Program-made: the position numbers and the translations under genes
Origin: Zerene cesonia
Lineage: Eukaryota > Arthropoda > Insecta > Lepidoptera > Pieridae
Length of the DNA stretch: 64,000 nucleotides
Assembly (NCBI RefSeq): GCF_012273895.1
Contig: NC_052117.1
Span: 6,952,406 to 7,016,405 of the forward strand
Reading direction: 5' to 3'
In this document: one piece after another, positions 37,012 through 49,100 of the stretch
Position numbering within the stretch: the first letter of the stretch is position 1
How the letters are laid out: each line of letters opens with the position of its first letter
The notes under the pieces: model-generated
What the model was told of the DNA's origin: nothing
What the model saw: only the letters and a program-made list of their open reading frames with translations
Database searches by the model: none

Positions 37012-37164
37012 CTAGCGGTCCGCCCGGCTTCGCCCGTGGTACATATATAGCCTTACTTAATAAATGCGCTATCTAACGCTGAAATAATTTTTTTTAAATC
37101 GGACTAGTAGATTCTGAGATAAGTGCGTTCAAACAAACTCTTCACTTTATAATATTTGTATAGA
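37012..37164 (-). mobile_element. Non-autonomous Helitron (type HeC) in the gene 3 3' UTR
   Basis: On the minus strand it starts TCTATACAAATATTATAAAG and ends GGGCGGACCG-CTAG|T. It begins 15 bases after the gene 3 stop codon, so any normal 3' UTR contains it in antisense. Confidence 0.75.
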
Positions 37165-37426
37165 TGTATTGACTACTGCGTCGAGGACAATTAATAAATT
37201 TATGATGTTATTGAAGAAATGTAAAGCGCATTCGTATCAAATTTATAAAATTTGTTGATGGGTATTCAATTATCTTTAACTGGTTAAAAAAAAAACTTCG
37301 TTGAGATAATAAAATATTGTTACAAACGTAAATAGAAAGTTTTAGAGAGTTGTTTATGCTCTTGTTTATCTGAGCTTCCATTTTTGGAGACTTACGTTTT
37401 TACGTGAGGATTTTATATGATGACAA

Positions 37427-37432
37427 AATAAA
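37427..37432 (+). terminator. Candidate polyadenylation signal of gene 3
   Basis: AATAAA lies 431 bases after the stop and is followed by GGTTTTAGTGTATTTT, a GT-rich downstream element. Other AATAAA copies occur nearer the stop, one inside the Helitron. Confidence 0.4.
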
Positions 37433-37602
37433 ATGTTATAAACTGGTTTTAGTGTATTTTATTTTAAACATAAATAAAAGAAGGAAAGCAAAATATGGGG
37501 ATTAAACAATTATCTGAAACGTTTTAAGACCCGAGAAATAATAATAAAGATTCATACTGAATTTCTCCGAATGTGGAAGTATTATCTTAAATGCTTTAGC
37601 AA

Positions 37603-37776
37603 CTAGACTGACGGTCCGCCTCGGTTTCGCCTGTGGTACATGTACACAGAGGTACACAGTCTATAGCCTCAATAAATGGGCCATCTAACACTGAAATAAT
37701 TTTTCAAAACGTACCAGTAGTTCCTGGGATTAGCACGTTCAACCAAATAAACTCTTCTTTACAATATCAGTATAGA
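37603..37776 (-). mobile_element. Helitron-like element (type HeC)
   Basis: CTAGACTGACGGTCCGCCTC at one end and ACAATATCAGTATAGA at the other mirror the HeC termini on the minus strand, with GGCCATCTAACACTGAAATA in the middle. It is diverged. Confidence 0.6.
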
Positions 37777-38325
37777 TTTAAATAATAAATATATATCATA
37801 CAAATAATTTCATGTGGCGAATCCTATCAATTATTAGTTGTTGAAGGTAAATAATTTATGTGACGTAAACGATTTTAAAAATTCTTTTACCAATAGAGTC
37901 CCAACTCGAGAGGTCAACTCAGGCGGAGCTGGGACAAGTAGCTAGTTAGGCTATTAAAGGAAATCATCATCTGATTCTTTTTCTGCAAAATATGCAAGTG
38001 TTGTTGCAAATAAATATTAATATAAACCTGGATATTTAATGCGACATTGTATGGGTGATTTATTTAACTCTTATAAATGATCCCATCAAGTTAAGCACGC
38101 TTGATTCCAGGTGACATTCAAGGAGTGTATTTATTATGCAAATTTATTTTATTAATGTATGTATATCCGCATATCGCTGGTATATCAGGCGGCAACCGAC
38201 TTCAAAATACGTGATTTCCATTACTTTCAGTTCGATACATACAAAATATAATCCACGATGAAGTTTCTATGAGTATATTCTATTTTTAGTTTTTAATAGT
38301 ATGTAGTATTTAATATAATATAGAT

Positions 38326-38530
38326 TGACCGCCTTCTTGGCACAGTGGTTAACGCGTGAGCGTAGAACCGAGGGTTCCTGGGTTCGATTCCCGGTGGGGA
38401 CGCACGAAAAAAAACGTCTCGCTCTGGCAGGACACAGAAGGCTGATCACCTACTTGTCCATAAAAAAAAATCGATCAGTGAAACAGATGTATATCATCTG
38501 CCCCATACCCCAATACACGGGACTTCACTT
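38326..38530 (+). mobile_element. tRNA-derived SINE (family C)
   Basis: TGGCACAGTGGTTAACGCGT (A-box region) and GGGTTCGATTCCCGG (B box) are tRNA-like and correctly spaced. The unrelated body has TCTGGCAGGACACAGAAGGC, AATCGATCAGTGAAACAGAT and GCCCCATACCCC. A close second copy is at 41695-41932. ATAATATA flanks both sides. Confidence 0.85.
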
Positions 38531-38610
38531 ATATAATATAAGAGCAGTTTTGTGTGTGTGTGTTTAACCGTACCGAGGCGATGCCTTACCATTCCGCCAC
38601 CCATTCATTA

Positions 38611-38791
38611 TCTCTATATATATAAAATTCTCGTGTCACGATGTTCTTTACCATACTCATCTAAAACGGCTGGAATGATTCTCAAGAAATTTTGTGTGCG
38701 TATCGAGTAGGTCTGAGAATCGGCCAACATCTATTTCTTATACCCCTAAGTGATAAGAGTCGGGCAGAACAGCGTTTGCCGGGTCAGCTAG
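38611..38791 (+). mobile_element. Non-autonomous Helitron (type HeB)
   Basis: It starts TCTCTATATATATAAAATTC, then TCGTGTCACG, and ends AGCGTTTGCCGGGTCAG-CTAG|T. This is the reference copy for the HeB type in the window. Confidence 0.75.
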
Positions 38792-40424
38792 TATTATATA
38801 TTTTTATGATAAATGACACAAAGTTGATTAGAGTATTATACAGTCGAATTGGAATTTGATTTATTTCGCGACAGGCAAATAACACACATAAAATGTTAAT
38901 AATAATCGTCGATAATACGTCTTGTATTTTATTGTCTGGTGTTTCAATTAAACTACAATTATTCTATAAAATATGCATTCCCTGAGTCTTGGCTTAATGA
39001 ATCGCCGTAATAAATGTTGAAAAATGATAATACGTATAAATTATTGGTAAATTTACCTCATATATTTCATTGTAACGTCGTCGTATGCGTAAAATTAAAG
39101 CCTTTTACAGTTAAACTATTTTATTGGTCAAATATTTCACTCCGACTTTCGGAACTGTATTTAAAAATGAAATTTAATATTGCACATCTGAACGCTACTA
39201 CCCAGGAAATGTTCATATCCTGAATCCAATCTTTAATCAAACAGCACATGTTGAATATTCTATTTGGAAGGCGAACATTGTTTTTTCATATTTGATAAAA
39301 ACAGTCGCATATTGTGCCGCGGCGTGGGCTTTGGTATTTCCCAGAGTTGATGCTTTGACTCCGATGATTTTTGAAAAAACAATATGTTTTTGTTAGGATA
39401 TTGACAGTTATATATTAAATTAAGATGAATTTTGAATTTGGAAATCGATTTGAATTTTGAATTTTAGTGTAGAATGTTTAAATAATCGCAGATAATCTCT
39501 GTTTCGAGTCGTCAAATTGGTTCACAGAGTTTTTGTTTTTCTTATAATAATGTGTCATCAGGAGATTGAAGTATGACCGGACTGTGAATATTGTAAAAAA
39601 ATCTATTTCTGCCTACTCATAATATGCTACTCAGACCAATCTGATAAGTGTTCTCCGTGATTTAGACATAACGGATATGCTATAAAATGTTTTTTTAAAC
39701 ATTTAACTTCAAATTGTAAGAACTATACAAAATTGAAATGGGACCATATGGGTGGCAGCTTTCGATTAAAAAAAGAATCATGAAAATCTGTTCACACAGT
39801 GAAAAGTTATGGGGTAACAAACACAAAAACTACAGTCGAATTGATAACCTCTTTTTTTAATATTATTGTCAGGTACTTTAATAGATTCACCGACGAAAGA
39901 ATAATTAAGATCGCAATATGTATATTGCCAATACGTATAGCTAATGTCGTAATTTATAGGAGCGGTAAAAACAAATGAATGCGAATGGTCAGCCGGGGCT
40001 CCTACGATATAACAATGCTAAGAATGTAGGCGCCACGATTTTGCGTCTTTATGGGATATCCAAATTGATTGAGACGATTTATTTGAATTCCAATGTAAAA
40101 TTGGAATTCCTCGCTATTATTATATTGGTATTTTGTTTACGTTTCGTAGTAGCTTTGACATTATAATGGCTTTGACTCCGAGGGCTGCTTAATTTGAATT
40201 TTTGTGATATCGTCTTCAAAGAAGTTCGCACAGCTTAAATTACTTTGTGTGCGTGATATAGATTTTGTGAGTTTAATTGTACGTAGAAAATAAATTATAT
40301 AATAATATTCTCCATGTTTTGTAAGTTATTCGGTTTGATTGATAAGTACTTATTGCAGGAAAAAATTGTATGCAGTTCTGATTTTACTATTACTATTTTC
40401 CGTTCCTTCGCTTTCCTTGGTTTC

Positions 40425-40620
40425 CCGTGGCTTCGCCCGCGTAAGATAGCCATCAGGTTTTCCAAACATAATTCCCGCTCCCATAGGATTCCCGGGATAA
40501 AAACTGTCCTTTCTCGGATCCGTAACCATATCTGTACCAGATTTCATTCATATCATGGTTTAGGCGTGAAGAAGAGACAGGTAGAAAGACAGAAAGATAT
40601 GCATAGTTCCTTCGCATTTA
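40425..40620 (-). mobile_element. Helitron-like fragment
   Basis: TGGCTTCGCCCGCGTAAGAT, ATTCCCGGGATAAAAACTGT and GTGAAGAAGAGACAGG match the order in 21345-21560. The termini are not clear. Confidence 0.45.
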
Positions 40621-41694
40621 TATTATACATTATTTACAGTACGGTGTGCATATATAACATTGTATATTATGTATAAGATTTCGCACACGTGCCGGAACAT
40701 ATTTCTATTCATAAATTATAAGCTTACTGTTTCCGTAACTTATTACGAATAAAGCGTACGTTATAAATGTTAATAAACTTATTATAACAACAATATAATA
40801 AAACAAATCACTTTTCCTGTTTTTATAAATTTGTTTTGTTTATTTCCGTTTAGGACAAGATCTAGTGTGTTAGGTTTTGATTTAATTCACATAAATAAAT
40901 AAACATAAAAAAATACAATACAAATAAAAATTCAAATAGTAGGTAGTGTGATAGTAGATTCTTCATATTTATGTAATGTTTTGACTCGGAATTTTATGGA
41001 CGTCAAAGGTCACAGTCTAGCATATTACTTATTGAAAATCCTAACAACGATAAGATGTTTAATTTACAAAGATATTTAAATAAATGAACTTGTATAACAT
41101 TTTGTGTCAATTTTGAAATTTTAGTTCTTTGTTTTTGCACCATGAAATTTAATTTAATTAATAATGTGATTATATACATAAAGTAGAATTATACCTCTAT
41201 TAGCTTTACCAAAAGAAAGAAATATGGATATATAAATAAACATTATAATTGGATAAGATCTATAAATGCTCTATGGGAAATGGCCTTACGTGTATTATGA
41301 GAAATTTGTTATTATCTTCATAAATTATTATTGGGTAACCATAACTGATGACCTTTCCGTAATAAACGAGGTCAATTCGGAATTATTTCATTATCTTTAT
41401 ATACACTTATATACACTTTATAACACTAATCGCCAGTCCCGGCTTCGTCCGGCGCAACCCGGGGAAAACAAAGAATTTAGCTTATGATACTCACAAATAA
41501 CCTTCTATTGCTGATTTTTTTTTAAATTTAGGTTCCATAGATCCACAGATAAATAAGATCATAAACGTTTGGGACCTCTTTATAACATTCGCAGATATAA
41601 AATAGTTACCCAAGTAACAGAATGTATAAGTAATCGCGGTAAGTGTAATTAAAATATACACGAAAACATTGAGAAAATGGTATTCTGTAAGTTT

Positions 41695-41932
41695 CATTAC
41701 CGTTCGTAACAGTTTGACCGCCTCCTTGGCACAGTTTTTAACGCGTGAGCGTAGAACCGAGGGGTCCTGGGTTCAATTCCCGGTGGGGACGCACAAAAAA
41801 ATGTGTCGGTCTGGCAGGACACAGAAGGTTGATCGCCGACTTGTCCGTAAAGAAAATCGATCAGTGAAACAGATGTACCTCATCTGCCCCATACCCCACT
41901 AGGGGACACGGGACTTCACCTTATATTCTGTA
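41695..41932 (+). mobile_element. tRNA-derived SINE (family C) with target duplication
   Basis: It is the same family as 38326-38530, with B box GGGTTCAATTCCCGG. A 14-bp direct repeat TATTCTGTAAGTTT (41681-41694 and 41933-41946) flanks it. About 20 bases between the left repeat and the tRNA-like head are absent from the other copy. Confidence 0.88.
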
Positions 41933-43086
41933 AGTTTGATCAATAAAATAAATACGTATGAAAATGTAGCTTAGATAATATGAGTAGAAGAAACTCTCCT
42001 TTACGTACGCAAGCTGTAGAAATAACACGTATTTCAACAGCCTATTACGTAACATATCATGCTATCATTAAGTATGCAAGATGAGATTTATGTATTCGGA
42101 CATTTTTTTCTATTCGGACTAAAACAATTCTAGTGATATATTACTTATAGATATTCTGGGAAATACCCTACTGATTAACCGCGCAAAAACGAAAGTTAGA
42201 AATATAGAATGCCACAAAACAAGCGCTCGAGGTCGTGATCCGAACGAAAATAAGTTTTTTACTATATCGCTTTTAGTTTTTTGCTTATAACTTAGGCGCC
42301 ACATAAGGAAAATTCCTTAAATACTTGTAACATTGCATATGATTATTTAATAAACATGCCTAAACAAATAACTCATGATAATGAGACTCAATATGATACT
42401 CGAAAAATTTCTTTATCTCAATCATATTTTTTTAAATTTAGAAGTATTTTTACATATACATGCGATATTTGATTAATGAATCTCAAACAGATTAAGGAAC
42501 TGGATGACGGAGCATTGCTGGTTGGTCTTTTGATGTTGAATTGTGTGGCCAGGTCTATTAATCCCATTCGTGACCCCGGGTTGCTGTATTTCATGAAAAC
42601 CTTTGGAGCCGTTTCTAAGATAAATAAGATAAGAGTTACTATTTTAGTATCATATAAAAACTTTTTTGTTAATGAACAAAAAACCAAATATGTTTAAAAC
42701 ATCTAGAAAAAAAAAATTGCACTAGCTTTAATCTATTCAAGTTTTTGTGGTGTCTAGGGGGATATATAAAAAATATGCACCGTCACCGATTGAGGAACAA
42801 TTTCACTGGTTCAATATACTCAACAAGGATGTACAAATACAATAACCGGATCTTGTGAAACGGCGTCAAATCCAAAATAAAAAAGCAAACCCCACGCAGG
42901 TTCATTTGCATCTCGTATGTTCCAAAATTCTTGCTTCGACTAATGCACTTTAGATATTTGGATTGACGAAACGTCTTCTCATTAGCTTACTTATTAGCTC
43001 CGGGATTAGATTTTGACATGATTGAGTCCAGAATTAAGGGAGTAGTATGTGTTTCCACGTCTTGTTAGAATAAAAAATGGATATTT

Positions 43087-43237
43087 AACTATACTAATAT
43101 TATAAAGTTGAAGAGTTTGTTGAACGCACTAATCTCAGGAACTACTGGGTCGATTTGAAAAATTCTTTCAGTGTTAGATAGCCCATTTATTAAGGAAGGC
43201 TATATATGTACACGGGCGAAGCGGGGGCGCAGCGCTA
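43087..43237 (+). mobile_element. Non-autonomous Helitron (type HeC)
   Basis: It begins near ACTATACTAATATTATAAAG, contains GATAGCCCATTTATTAAGGA, and ends GAAGCGGGGGCGCAGCG-CTAG|T. Confidence 0.7.
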
Positions 43238-43305
43238 GTTGAAAATAAGGATGAACGTCCACTAAAATCAATAGTTAAATATCTTAGACATGTGCCTTAC
43301 ATTTA

Positions 43306-43393
43306 GAAATTAAAAACTTTTTAACGGATTTTAAACGCGATTTATTCATTATATTATTAACCCGACGTTTCGAACACTTTACAGCGAGCGTAT
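43306..43393 (-). repeat. Partial copy of the 26398-26526 foldback repeat
   Basis: TTTAGAAATTAAAAACTTTT through CCCGACGTTTCGAACACTTT is nearly the reverse complement of the right part of 26398-26526. Only one arm is present. Confidence 0.7.
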
Positions 43394-43814
43394 AATGAAT
43401 ATATATGCTATAAATACTATGTGCCATACATTCATAAAAAAGGTCTGCTCATTGGTATACTTTGAGAATACCATAATTCAATAACAACATAACATTCAAT
43501 AAAAGAGCTAAAATATCATATTAGTTTTACCTTTTAATATCATCACATGAATTCCATTTAAAATTCTCGGGCAAAGTGGATAAAATACATATTTGACAAA
43601 TAATAATGTTATACTAAATCATATGACATGCATTCACATATTATTTACAATGTTTATCAAAACTGTTTAACAGGAGTCAGTCTCAAACAGGGTCACTACC
43701 CACTGCACCAATTGACTGTCAATTTGGTGGACAGCCATAGCTCTTGGGAGCTGAGCTGTCCATATTTATACAGGTTTCTATTTAATGATCACGTAAATAA
43801 GACGCGTAGGCACC

Positions 43815-44167
43815 TTTTTTTTTATGTCATCGTCGACAATGGAGCTGGTGGGTCGCCTGCTGGTAAGCGCTACCACCGCCCATGAACATTTGGAGAGGCG
43901 TAAGGTCCAATGCAGATCTTACGCCTCTACAAATGGATTGGCGACTGCAAGTTGGAACGGGATTAGGAAAGGATTGAAGAGAGGAATAAAGGAGGGGACT
44001 GGGAAGGGTAAGGAAGAGGATATGGGCCTCCGGCTCCCCCACTCACCGAACGAAACACAGCAGGATGCTATTTCACGCCGGTCTTCAATCCTCTGTGAAT
44101 GTTCATGGGCGATGGTGATCGCTTACTATCAGGTGAACCACCAGCTCGCTATGAAATAACAAAAAAG
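43815..44167. mobile_element. Chimeric family A retroelement with inverted ends
   Basis: 43815-44085 is a minus-strand family A copy starting with a T-run. It is joined at about 44090 to a plus-strand family A 3' end (GTTCATGGGCGATGGTGATC ... ACCACCAGCTCGCTATGAAA, 44095-44167). Both outer ends are therefore 3' tails pointing outward. Confidence 0.75.
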
Positions 44168-44403
44168 CCAACTACAACACAATTTTAAGAGCAAATTAAT
44201 TTAATTATGATAATCGCTACCCACTCATCTGTTTGTACTCGGTCCTAGCCGAGCCAAGTAGATATTAGATAGGTAGGTGTATTAAGTGCTGCTATATAAA
44301 ATTCATTAAACAGTATATTCTTGTAGGTGGTTGAATTCCAACCAGCCCCTTCACTAAAACTCTTTTTGTAATGTTTAGTTGGTAGTCCACTGTTGCAGGT
44401 ACA

Positions 44404-44431
44404 GGGAAAGAGGCACCTAGGCCTCTTTCCC
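44404..44431. repeat. GC-rich 11-bp hairpin in an unidentified conserved-looking block
   Basis: GGGAAAGAGGC and GCCTCTTTCCC pair perfectly around ACCTAG. The surrounding 44330-44500 is less AT-rich and keeps an open minus-strand frame, but no family is recognised. Confidence 0.45.
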
Positions 44432-44576
44432 CGAAGGACGTAAAAGCTTTCCGGATTCTACTGAGGAAAAAGTTAGTATCCATTTTACAACTTGCCACGC
44501 ACCGACTATATACCTGTATGGGTATAGGTAACGCTTATAGTAACTATATTATATACTTAATTTAAGTCCCGTTTAA

Positions 44577-44751
44577 TCTATACTATATAATATTACAATG
44601 GTGAAGAGTTTATTGTTTGTTTATTTGAACGTGTTAATCTCAGGAACTATTGGTCCGTTTTGAACAATTCATTCAGTTTTAGATAGCCCATTTATTGAGG
44701 AAGGCTTTAGGCTATTTATGTACCAAGGGCGAAGCCGGAGCGGACCGCTAG
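44577..44751 (+). mobile_element. Non-autonomous Helitron (type HeC)
   Basis: It starts TCTATACTATATAATATTAC, contains GATAGCCCATTTATTGAGGA, and ends GAAGCCGGAGCGGACCG-CTAG|T. Confidence 0.75.
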
Positions 44752-45141
44752 TCAAAGATAAATCCAACCGAACAACAATCTTTAAAAACGTTGCGTTAAT
44801 AATTTGCAATTTTACAAACAAGCAAACTCTTTATTTAGCTGTATATAATACTATAGATTTGATTTTTATTATAATAAATGTTTGAATAGTTTAATTAAGT
44901 ATTTTTTTGCATCGTAACTAATCGATTAATCAAATCGCCGGCAATTAGAGAAATTAAAATGTTTTTGATAGCAAATATTACCTTTGTTAACTGCTTTCGC
45001 ATCATCTTGTGATTGATTCGTTATGCGCATTTAGTTCTCAACTAGTCATTTTTGCAAACAAAAACTTCTCACATTACATGTGCATAACCACGTACAAAGT
45101 TTTAAGAAATATATGGCGATGCTTTAAAATAACTAATTGTC

Positions 45142-45222
45142 AATATTATGTTTGTTATTTCTATTTATTTGACAACGATTACCAGTTAATATCATGTTTG
45201 TTATTTCTATTTATTTGACGAC
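45142..45222 (+). repeat. 46-bp tandem duplication
   Basis: AATAT(T/C)ATGTTTGTTATTTC plus TATTTATTTGAC occurs twice at a spacing of 46 bases, with two substitutions. It lies about 1 kb upstream of the SVWC gene. The short unit and low divergence suggest replication slippage. Confidence 0.7.
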
Positions 45223-46082
45223 TATGAATCATGATGAGCGAAGTCATAAGTCGACTAAGGTTGTGTCCAAAAAGGTGACGTCTTCGTATAATATTTACGT
45301 ATTCATTTCAGAATAACTTCCTGACCCAACGCTACGTAGTTAATCAAAGAAGTTTTCTAAGGATGTAAACGGATCTGAGAACTGGTAATAATAAAAATGA
45401 CGTTTGTTTACATTGGAATGATGAATCACCCGTATTTCCCTCAAATTCCTTACAGCGTCGTGACCTTCATAAGGCCGTTTATACACTATGCGACGCTTTC
45501 TTCAAAACGATATCTCTTGAACTAGATTTACCATTTCAATGTTAGTGTTCAATCAAATTGATTCCAATGTTCGCTTAGTAACAAAATATAGATAACATAA
45601 TAGCTTTACAGCCCAATAAATTTTGAATTCAAGGTTTGCAAATATGGAAGAATAAAAAATTAAATGACTTCCTTCAAATTTAATACGAACAATGAAGTGG
45701 AATACATTAAGCTTTATGTCTATAAATTATATCGCTATCAAAATTAATTATTCAGGTTCCAAAATGATCGTGAGGTGAGCCTGCTATAAAACACCTATTA
45801 AAGTAATTACAAAAAAAATGTTGATCAGATTTTTAATGAAACACCATACGATAATTGAATTTAATTAATAGTATATTATAGCTTGACTGCGATAACCGTC
45901 CGCGTACGCAAAATTCATTACTTTAACCTCAATAAGAAAGTCTCGAGTGACTTAATAAAAAAGTATTATTGGCGTAAACAGATTAATAAACAATGTGTTT
46001 TGCATATCGCCTTTGATATTTTATCCGCAACGTATCGGCGTCGCGTTACGCGAAGTCGAAAGTATGTGACCGGCCGGTTCAG

Positions 46083-46117
46083 CATAAAAACATGTGTAAG
46101 ATACGCAAGTGGTCAGT
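46083..46117 (+). promoter_or_regulatory. Probable core promoter of the SVWC gene
   Basis: A TATA-like CATAAAAA (46083-46090) lies 30 bases before TCAGT (46113-46117), the arthropod initiator core. This is the canonical spacing and predicts a 5' UTR of about 57 bases before the ATG at 46172. Confidence 0.5.
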
Positions 46118-46171
46118 CTCGCTTGATATATCTTAACGGACGAAGCCTTGTGAAGGCTGTATACTGCTAAA

Positions 46172-49100
46172 ATGGTGTCGAGGATTGTGTGCCTTGCGTT
46201 ATTTGTGGCTTTGGCGAGCGGCGCCACGTGGCGCGGCAAGTTACCACCGAAACCTGAACATCTTGGTGAGTACTTACCTTATTGAAGTAAATAATGTTTT
46301 TTATAAGCATAGTTCATAAATAGCTGACGGAAGAATCATTCAATTGTGGGCTAATTAAATTGTTATGTTCTGTATCGAATGTTTTTAGACAACGAATACT
46401 ATAGGTACATAAACGATCTCATGAACCGTTATATTATATTTATCACAAATATCTTTTAGAGGACCACATTCCACAAATTCTTTACAAATACTTTTGTGAT
46501 AACCATATAAGTTATGATGGAATTCAGAGCCGTTTGCTTGTAAATAATGACCTGTTTAAGGAAAAATGTATTAGAAAAGCAATCGCTTCATTCTAAATAT
46601 TTTTTGTTATTTGTTTGTGGCTTAATTTTTTTCGTAGTGGAGTACATTTGATTATTGATAAAAATACTTTCCAGTGTTTCTATTCATTTGAAATTATTAA
46701 CGTTTCATTAGATTAAGCAACATTTGATCACAAATTAGATAATATTATTACGTCTTTCAGCAGTAAGAAACATATATACCTAAATGTGGTAACATTTATA
46801 AATTAATTTAATTAAAAAGAAATGTATTTGTCACGTCATTATAAATAATGACCACAAGATGCGCCGTGCGGTTTCACCCGCGGACGATACCACGGGCAAT
46901 AGCAAGTATTTATATAGATCATGTCTTATTCTGATGTATAAGCAACATTATTGTGTACAGTTTCATCAAAATCCGTATAGTCCTTTTAACGTGAAAAAAA
47001 AACAAACATCCATTCATCCATCCATGCTAACGAACTTTCGCCTTTATGTTATTAATAGGATAATTATAAGTAAGACAATATTTATTATTTTCTAGAGACT
47101 AAACGATAAAACTGTAGAAGAAACTGTGATACGTTATATACATAAATTAAAAAATAGGTTTACTTAGTCTGGCCATAAATACTGTTACACTTAATTATAA
47201 AAAAATATTACATTTGAATTTCGAATCTGTCATNNNNNNNNNNNNNNNNNNNNNNNNNNNNNNNNNNNNNNNNNNNNNNNNNNNNNNNNNNNNNNNNNNN
47301 NNNNNNNNNNNNNNNNNNNNNNNNNNNNNNNNNNNNNNNNNNNNNNNNNNNNNNNNNNNNNNNNNNNNNNNNNNNNNNNNNNNNNNNNNNNNNNNNNNNN
47401 NNNNNNNNNNNNNNNNNNNNNNNNNNNNNNNNNNNNNNNNNNNNNNNNNNNNNNNNNNNNNNNNNNNNNNNNNNNNNNNNNNNNNNNNNNNNNNNNNNNN
47501 NNNNNNNNNNNNNNNNNNNNNNNNNNNNNNNNNNNNNNNNNNNNNNNNNNNNNNNNNNNNNNNNNNNNNNNNNNNNNNNNNNNNNNNNNNNNNNNNNNNN
47601 NNNNNNNNNNNNNNNNNNNNNNNNNNNNNNNNNNNNNNNNNNNNNNNNNNNNNNNNNNNNNNNNNNNNNNNNNNNNNNNNNNNNNNNNNNNNNNNNNNNN
47701 NNNNNNNNNNNNNNNNNNNNNNNNNNNNNNNNNNNNNNNNNNNNNNNNNNNNNNNNNNNNNNNNNNNNNNNNNNNNNNNNNNNNNNNNNNNNNNNNNNNN
47801 NNNNNNNNNNNNNNNNNNNNNNNNNNNNNNNNNNNNNNNNNNNNNNNNNNNNNNNNNNNNNNNNNNNNNNNNNNNNNNNNNNNNNNNNNNNNNNNNNNNN
47901 NNNNNNNNNNNNNNNNNNNNNNNNNNNNNNNNNNNNNNNNNNNNNNNNNNNNNNNNNNNNNNNNNNNNNNNNNNNNNNNNNNNNNNNNNNNNNNNNNNNN
48001 NNNNNNNNNNNNNNNNNNNNNNNNNNNNNNNNNNNNNNNNNNNNNNNNNNNNNNNNNNNNNNNNNNNNNNNNNNNNNNNNNNNNNNNNNNNNNNNNNNNN
48101 NNNNNNNNNNNNNNNNNNNNNNNNNNNNNNNNNNNNNNNNNNNNNNNNNNNNNNNNNNNNNNNNNNNNNNNNNNNNNNNNNNNNNNNNNNNNNNNNNNNN
48201 NNNNNNNNNNNNNNNNNNNNNNNNNNNNNNNNNAGTAATAAATGTTATTTGCAGTTAACAATTTTCTTTTTTCTTTATTACAATATTTATGGCAAGACTA
48301 GGTATACATCCTGTATTCTCTTTTACAAGCAATAAATCTAGCTATTAATGCAAGTAATATGAAACTTATTACGAAGCGCTTTCCCGCTGAAATTTCAAGT
48401 TGTCGGTATCCATTTTGGCAGTAATTTACGTAATATAAACCCTCTTTTAATCTATATTTCGATATGTAAAATGATCCTCATTGTTATTCTACGAAATTTT
48501 CAATAGCTACTTTCATACCTTTCCTTTCTTGTTTATCCATGTTTTGAATAATATTATAAATTAATTTTGTCATGGTTTTCATTCACTTACAACTTAAATA
48601 TTTAAATAATCGCTATGTACTCGTACATAATTGAAATAAGCCACATTTTTGTAAATTATTATGAAAAAAATTATATTAATGTCTTACGATACACAAGAAC
48701 TTTGATTGCTTGTAAGTTTTAAATAGATAGACTGACTTAACCGATTATAACACTTACATATAGAAATATTAATTGTTCCTTATCTATGCTTATTTGATCC
48801 CATTTAAATTGGATCTAATTCTGACAATTCGAAGGTCGTTTAATTATTCGTTTAAAATAATAATTTGAAGCCGCTATTTATTCTTTTTATATAAAAAATA
48901 AATAGACATTTCTTCTTCTAAGGATTTGAACTTGGTTTATTAATATTAATCTTCGTTCGAATTAATATTTTAAGATAATCTTATTTTGTCAGATGTCGAT
49001 CGATGTTCCGATCAGTAGGCGCTCATGAACTTTAGGGTCATGTGCCTATCTGTCATTTCGATAATCACTTGAAAAGGTCAAGTGTGTGTTAAGTATGTAT

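Larger units (their letters stand above)
36997..46171. other. Repeat-rich intergenic region between gene 3 and the SVWC gene
   Basis: No supportable gene. Besides the elements listed separately it contains short Helitron-tail remnants (37926-37950, 41430-41470), a 9-bp hairpin GAATTCCAA/TTGGAATTC at 40085-40109, and a 43628-43800 stretch with a short open frame of no recognisable family. A 63-codon frame at 39975-40166 ends in a hydrophobic run but has no supporting context. Confidence 0.6.

Noticed and set aside
39975..40166. 63-codon frame with a hydrophobic C-terminus
   Set aside because: No splice sites, promoter or homology are visible. Hydrophobic runs are frequent in AT-rich translations.
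43824..44159. 111-codon open frame, and similar ones at 52809 and 62383
   Set aside because: They lie inside family A retroelements, are not conserved between copies and show no protein family.
47214..48335. Long open frames across the second N run
   Set aside because: Same artefact as at the first gap.
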